A stretch of DNA of 11,275 nt, taken from contig JAGFNK010001298.1 of the NCBI GenBank assembly GCA_025769875.1, positions 1 to 11,275 of the forward strand, written 5' to 3'. Source of the DNA: Russula earlei. Its lineage: Eukaryota > Basidiomycota > Agaricomycetes > Russulales > Russulaceae. A model generated the notes under the pieces. That model did not search any database. It worked only from the letters and a program-made list of their open reading frames with translations, and was not told the origin of the DNA. Positions 6,905-11,275 of the stretch are shown one piece after another. Position numbers and translations under genes: made by a program. How positions within the stretch are numbered: position 1 is the stretch's first letter; each line of letters starts with the position of its first letter.

Positions 6905-7271
6905 ATGTTATGTCTCCTCATAACATGGACTGTTGCAACGAGACAGCCACTACCTTCCACAACAATCATGTTCGTTTTTCCATCTCCCCCCATCATTTGC
7001 CAGTCTATCATAACACTCCTATAATTTGAGGTCCTATCCCATCGGACAAACGCATTGGTTGTATGCACAGTTTCTTGTACAGTGGATACTTAATGCCGGC
7101 ATGAAAGAAGCCTGTAAATTTGGGATGATGACAAGGGGTTGTTATATCTGGACAGACAGAGGCATGGGGTTGGCTGAAACAGGGATCTTGCAGTAGTGGT
7201 TTATACCCTCCGATCACTGAGCAGCTACAAGGATGATTGAACTACCACCCGTAAATACCCTTCTTTCGCTT
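6905..7271. other. Intergenic region between Myb and SAP genes, no gene seen
   Basis: The two genes converge here, so it holds both 3' ends. Short open frames exist on both strands, without motifs or splice agreement. No terminator-like or repeat structure stands out. Confidence 0.45.
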
Positions 7272-8168
7272 TCAACAGCCTAATGGCACCACTTTCCAAA
7301 ACAAGGTGCTTGCTAAACCACGGTTGTGAAGAGCGGGTGTCCAGCACCTTAGGAGACAGTCAGCATAGCCAACGCCACAGATCAGTATGATATTGAACCG
7401 ACTTGCCTGGCACTGTCTGACATTTAATTTTTGAGATAACCCCACAAGATCAAGTCCACCGTCTGGCATCAAGGGATATTCGATCTCATTCATATGTTCC
7501 AGGTCCTTTCGTTGTTTGTAAATCCTCACAAGGATGTAACTTTCCACTTTTCTTTTTTTCCTCAGTGCATCCTTCCCAAAAGGGTAGGATCGTTTGCTTG
7601 GAATTGCAATTGTGTTTGACTGACACCCAGGAGCAGATGTACAATCAGTATTTCCGTCAGGCATCTTCTCTTGATCGTCTGTTGGTGCTGGAGTCAATGC
7701 ATGCCGGACATAGAATGTGTCGACCTTGCTGTGTGAATGCTCCACTGCTGTGGGCTGTGTAAATCGGAAAGTGCTTGCTGGTTCATTGCTGTGTTCTTGC
7801 TGTTGATGGCCTCGGTTTTCATTGGCGATGCTCTGCTCAGAGGTGCTGTCAGGTCTTGGGAGAGTAATCACGCGTTGAGGCAAGAAATTCAGAAGTCGAA
7901 TCTTCAATCTTAATTGATCCCTGTCCCTGCGACTATGCTGCCCACGCTAGCTTCCATGGTGAATAAAGGACAAGTGACAGTGAGTTCATCTCACATGGAT
8001 CAATAGTGCATCGATATATGGCTTCTTCAGTGGGCGACTTGAGCCACCCACATCAATGCCACACTTGACACATAACTCCTGTAGTACAGGAATACTGTAT
8101 TGTTTGAGGGTCTTCTCTGTCGGATCGTGTTGCCGAAGAGCACACTTGGCGTGGTCGATCGTATACAT
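7272..8168 (-). CDS. SAP-domain nuclear protein, two exons
   Basis: Exon 1 is 8168-7995 (58 codons) and exon 2 is 7946-7272; the intron 7994-7947 (48 bp) has a GTGAGA donor and a GGAAGCTAG acceptor, phase 0. Joined, it gives about 282 residues. Residues 20-57 (TLKQYSIPVLQELCVKCGID, then V, GG and KKPYIDALL) fit the SAP helix-turn-helix that binds AT-rich or scaffold DNA. Residues 187-192, RKKRKV, resemble a classical nuclear localisation signal. Between them is a long polar, probably disordered stretch rich in Q, S, T and P. Exon 2 has no start ATG of its own, which supports the splice. The ATG at 8168 is the first after an in-frame stop, and a TAATAAAA element lies about 35 bp upstream on this strand. 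The C-terminal 50 residues are less convincing and may be intron or 3' UTR; a GC-type donor (CAG|GCAAGT) lies near the codons RQCQ. No lesion was seen. Confidence 0.55.
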
Positions 8169-8669
8169 TGATAAAACCTCATGGTAAGTATGGACCTTTT
8201 ATTATGCAGTCTGACGCTCAGACCCACTAATGATCTCACCTCTAAGCGTAAGGGACCACCCTATAGGCACCCACGGCGAGAACAATTATCCCCAAAGTTA
8301 GTGCCTGCTCTCATGAACATGCGTGCTGGGTGATACCCTTCTCTCCTTGACAGTGCTGCAAAAGGGCACTGTGTTCTATGCTTTTGAGAAGTACACGTAA
8401 GAATGTCTTCTATCTCTTCCCAAACGCGCTAACTGTTGGTCGCTTGTCATTGTGCTTGTTGGTGATAACAATTATCCTCATCGTGTGATAATGACTCGTT
8501 TCTCCCTAACCAATTACGATGAGCTGCCAATGTATACACATATGCATCTCGATCTCCTGAATATACAGTTTGAGCCCACAATAGTACCTGCACCTTCTCA
8601 AGGTATTTAAACCCATGGAGACCATGATGGTGACAATTGCCTCTGTATCACAACAACCCAATCGCAAGC
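8169..8669. other. Divergent promoter region between SAP (-) and F-box (+) genes
   Basis: About 500 bp holding both start regions. A TATA-like element lies near each gene. The rest has no gene I can support; a short exon-like stretch at about 8355-8396, flanked by CTTGACAG and GTAAGA, is noted among the rejected items. Confidence 0.5.
8604..8611 (+). promoter_or_regulatory. TATA-like box for the F-box gene
   Basis: TATTTAAA lies about 59-66 bp before the predicted start codon at 8670, a usual distance for fungal promoters. The start itself has A at -3 and G at +4. Confidence 0.45.
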
Positions 8670-9568
8670 ATGGTATTGAACCCTTTATTGCTTAATCCCC
8701 TTCGCCATTCGACTGCAGTCAAACGACGAGGGAATACTGTGTCACCACCACCATCACCACCATGCAATTGCAAACATCACTGGGTGAGCCTCTGTGCCAA
8801 TGCGTATGTCTGACTGTCCTCCGCTCATAAACCCAACAGTTGGAGTGCCCACCAGATGGAAATGAGCAGAAACGGTGCTTTTGCTCATCAACCGATTGTA
8901 ATCGTTGGAAGGCAGTTAAGAGACGCCGAGTACAGCAGCATCAAACACACCTTGTATGCTGACCGTTCATGCAAATTTCCATTCCGTAAAAACTTTTGTA
9001 GTGCACAGGGATCCAGGACATGCCTGTTGAACTACTTCTTATGATTTCCACCCATCTGGACAATGACAATCTTCGAACATTGGTACTTGCTTCACAATCC
9101 ATAGGTCGATCGCTCTTACCAGAGTACTTGCACCGCTGTGGGCTTGAGGCAAACGACACAAGTGAAGGGGGCTCAGAAGTGACACTACATGAACCAAGCG
9201 GATATGCGTCTCTTGGACTGTGGTCTGCTATTCACACCTTCAAACCCCCCAAAAAGATGTTCTGTTCCATCCCTTGCTCCCCACTGGAGGCCCGAACTGC
9301 GATGAGATTCCTTACCCATTTCCTTATTGAGCCTTCAAATACGTGCAATCTTCGGGATTTCCACCTTCTTCTCCATGGGTCCGATCCGCTTCTGCTGGCC
9401 TCTGGGTTCATCAAAATGCACCAACTGTTTAACACCCTACCACTCACACGACTGCACTTCGCAGGATTCGGTTCTGTGGATTGTCTTCCTTCCTCCATTG
9501 CCTTACGAAGCGGAGCATGCAGCTCTCACACAATTATTGCCGTTTTCAGTGCACTTGGCGGAGTTTGA
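8670..9568 (+). CDS. Cysteine-rich N-terminus joined to an F-box protein, three exons
   Basis: Exons 8670-8783, 8840-8953 and 9017-9568; introns 8784-8839 (GTGAGC...CAACAG, 56 bp) and 8954-9016 (GTATGC...TCCAG, 63 bp), both phase 0, giving about 259 residues. Exons 1-2 encode a basic, proline- and cysteine-rich segment: SPPPSPPCNCKHHW, then ECPP, then RCFCSSTDCNRW and KRRR. Its C, C, H, H, C, C, C, C pattern could bind zinc. Exon 3 starts with DMPVELLLMISTHLDNDNLR, an F-box, the part that docks on Skp1 in SCF ubiquitin ligases; LPEYLHRCGL and GYASLGLWSAIH follow. F-box proteins of this type usually continue into several hundred residues of substrate-binding repeats. Here the frame ends at 9568, while another frame stays open to 9677 with leucine-rich text (LTQLLPFSVHLAEFEFHP), so a 3' frameshift is possible. 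If the second join is not used, the F-box gene would start at the ATG 9020 and the Cys-rich part would end at TGA 8960-8962. Confidence 0.5.
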
Positions 9569-10284
9569 ATTCCACCCAAATCGGCGCAGAAAACCCTCTC
9601 AAACATGTGGGGCGAATATCTCCCTCAAAACAGCTTCAATTCACATGAAACTTATTGTCCCTGAATCGCCTGAATGAGGGCTAGGCAGCCCCATTGTTAT
9701 CATGAGATTTGAGTGAGAATTGGTGGAGCTGGACTCAAGCCACCTCCACATGTGTATTAGATGAATTATAACTCAAAGTCATTGTCTATATCTATTATTT
9801 TTCCCTCATGTTGTACCCATGGGCTGTCTTGAGGCAGCCCCATAGTGTTTTTGACTCAAGTGTTGTGGTGTGCAACGTTGTTTCCCTCATATCGTGTGAC
9901 AGTAGCACAGTCATGTGCCGGGAAGGAGCCCCCCCAGGAAGTGCACACCTGAGCCCATGGGGTGGTGAAGTGTGTCCAAGAATGCAGAATGACTTCATAA
10001 GACTGAAGCTCCAAAGAGGAGGAGCACCTAGCGGGAACGCGAGAATGCATTTGTTCATTCAACTGCACTCAGGTTCACACAGATGATAAGGGAACAACAG
10101 GGCAACTTTATTCAACATGGTAGCAGATACAGGTGGGAACTAAGGCTAAGGGACAGGAAAAGCACAAAAGACAGGCATATGAAAGGAAATCTAGATGTGA
10201 GAAGGGGACCGAAGCTGGACAACGTGAGGTATCGAGTCATGGTCTCCAGCAGCTGTGGTAGTGGCGTGTGGCAATTTGTGAATG
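9569..10284. other. No gene supported; short repeats only
   Basis: A leucine-rich frame continues from the F-box gene to a TGA at 9675-9677. Beyond it I see no motif on either strand. The 12-mer AGGCAGCCCCAT occurs at 9683-9694 and again at 9832-9843, and the second copy takes part in a small hairpin. Confidence 0.4.
9821..9840. repeat. Hairpin GGGCTG...CAGCCC
   Basis: GGGCTG (9821-9826) pairs with CAGCCC (9835-9840) around TCTTGAGG; with a bulge, the flanking AT and AT also pair. Part of the right arm belongs to the repeated 12-mer AGGCAGCCCCAT. Confidence 0.5.
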
Positions 10285-10830
10285 ATGGCCGAGGCCAGGT
10301 GTGGTGACGAGGGGTGTGGTCGAGTCGCGACACGAGGAGGGGGAGACGATGCAAAGGAGAGGCTGGAGGGGGGATAGGGAGAGTGCTGGTGAGTGGTCGC
10401 TTGGGCGCTGATGGCACTGCCGAACGCGATTGCGGGTAGGATGATTGGAGAACTTGGATGGCAGATGCGAGGTAGAGGAGCGAGGGGGGCATGGAAGTAG
10501 AAAGGGAGAGGGAAGACGGCAGCAGGCTGGGAATGGACGCATAGGCGGCATGCAGATCTCTGACTAACAAAATGAGAGTCTAGTAAAAAAGGGGAGAAAA
10601 GCATACCGAAATGTACAGTAGCAACACCGTCCGATGGCAATGAAGATGGCGGCATGGTACGGGGCTCTTCGGCTGTGCGTTGGGACTCATTGGTGCATGG
10701 TGAAGGCGGGGGGCGTTGAGGGTGAGGGCATGCGGTGGTTGATGGGGGCGAGGGTGGCATGCTGGCGGCGACGATGATGATGATGTGAGGACGAAGAGGA
10801 GATGGCACGAAAGGAATACGCACATATGTA
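10285..10830. other. Strand-skewed G/purine-rich block
   Basis: The + strand is full of GAGG, GGGAG and GGGG runs (for example 10335-10385 and 10480-10515), so the minus strand is C/T-rich and open in several overlapping frames that encode Pro/Ser/His-rich text. I take those frames as by-products of composition. Several G runs lie close enough together for possible G-quadruplexes. It could also be a CT-rich promoter or leader for a minus-strand gene. Confidence 0.5.
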
Positions 10831-11034
10831 CTCTTGTAAGTGATTCGCGGCCAGCCATATAGCTGTATGGGTGAGTCGACATTGAGGCTGTGCGCCTTTG
10901 CGACAATTTTGCATGTCTTGTGGTCCGTGCATTTGTGCTGTAGTGAGTTCCCAGGCTTCTGCATTTACATAGGCATAGTACTCTTCCTCCCCATCCTCAT
11001 CAATAGCAGGAAGGGATGTCTTGGAAGCCTGAGC
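10800..11034 (-). pseudogene. Possible coding fragment with acidic motif, family unknown
   Basis: Read on the minus strand from 11034, the text SLPAIDEDGEEEYYAYVNAE is followed by AWELTTAQMHGPQDMQNCRK and LAANHLQEYI. It has balanced composition, unlike the low-complexity frame that follows. It is closed upstream by a TGA at 11037-11035 and runs into the skewed block downstream. No splice model was found, and I cannot name the family. It may be a piece of an old gene or chance. Confidence 0.25.
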
Positions 11035-11037
11035 TCA

Positions 11038-11275
11038 TGGTTGTGATCGCTTCAGTCGAGTGGGAGTGCCTGAGCTGTCACTTTCATTTCCACCAGTTTT
11101 TTTTTCGGGCAGCCTTCCTTTGGCCAGTAGTATGTGTCGGTGCAGGCCGGCGTTTTGAAGCATGTTGCTTCGAGCCCATGAGGGTTTAGGGGGTTGAAAT
11201 GGAGGGGTAGAGTAAGGTATGCTGAGCAGCTCTGGGAAGGGAAGAACACCCTGTCATTGTCCTGGAGTAGGAGTG
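11038..11275. other. Window end, no gene seen
   Basis: A T9 run lies at about 11097-11105. No motif or gene structure could be supported on either strand. Confidence 0.4.

Noticed and set aside
8355..8396. Exon-like stretch (VLQKGTVFYAFEKYT) between CTTGACAG and GTAAGA
   Set aside because: The flanking signals are good, but no upstream donor or downstream acceptor joins it to another coding stretch. The nearby repeated AACAATTATCC (about 8281 and 8467) did not help.
8744..8762. CACCACCACCATCACCACC as a microsatellite or His-tag-like feature
   Set aside because: It is short and falls in frame as SPPPSPP in exon 1 of the F-box gene.
10191..10964. Long minus-strand frame of 257 codons
   Set aside because: It lies mostly in the C/T-rich strand of the skewed block, overlaps other long open frames in both remaining minus frames, and has Pro/Ser/His-rich low-complexity text without a motif. 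Composition explains its length.
1..11275. CRISPR array, tRNA, rRNA, toxin-antitoxin or phage-type system
   Set aside because: There are no regularly spaced repeats, no cloverleaf with tRNA boxes and no rRNA-like blocks. Spliceosomal introns point to a fungal nuclear genome.

Overview
The window looks like accessory, repeat-rich nuclear DNA from a filamentous basidiomycete, most likely an Agaricomycete (Boletales-like is a guess). The reasons are many short GT-AG introns (about 48-63 bp), KOW, REB1-type Myb, SAP and F-box families typical of mushroom genomes, a solo LTR, and several decayed genes. No rRNA, tRNA, CRISPR or prokaryote-type operon was seen.

Layout, left to right. (1) 1-1878 (+) is the 3' part of a multi-KOW, Spt5-like gene. 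It has a frameshift near 48, an in-frame TGA at 127-129, and otherwise well preserved exons with spliceable introns. (2) 1931-2518 is a 588-bp solo LTR (TGTTA...TAACA) with a perfect 5-bp target duplication (GTACG); it carries three GAAGC/GCTTC hairpins. (3) From the tail of the KOW gene onward, a module of KOW 3' end, CT-rich leader and small coiled-coil gene occurs twice (unit A about 1828-4229, unit B about 4517-5820). The LTR sits only in unit A. Unit A has a broken 5' fragment (about 2770-2934) and an open 228-aa coiled-coil ORF (3116-3802). Unit B has a broken copy whose N-terminus, MARTKQTGR, is the histone H3 tail with one change. (4) 3841-4200 is a fossil ORF of unknown family, present only in unit A. 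(5) 5933-6904 (+) is a REB1/TTF1-like Myb gene in six exons with two frameshifts and one nonsense codon. (6) 7272-8168 (-) is a SAP-domain gene of two exons, apparently intact. (7) 8670-9568 (+) is a three-exon gene joining a small cysteine-rich N-terminus to an F-box. Its first two exons are too short to stand out as ORFs. (8) 9569-11275 has no gene I can support. It holds a strongly strand-skewed G/purine-rich block and a short acidic coding-like fragment on the minus strand.

How the genes relate: most recognisable products are of nuclear or chromatin type (Spt5-like KOW, H3-tail mimic, REB1-like Myb, SAP), with an F-box protein beside them. I see no proof that they act as one system. The best-supported unit is the duplicated KOW-tail plus coiled-coil module. 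All functional statements rest on reading motifs by eye; no searches were run, and exon joins are predictions from splice signals and frame continuity.
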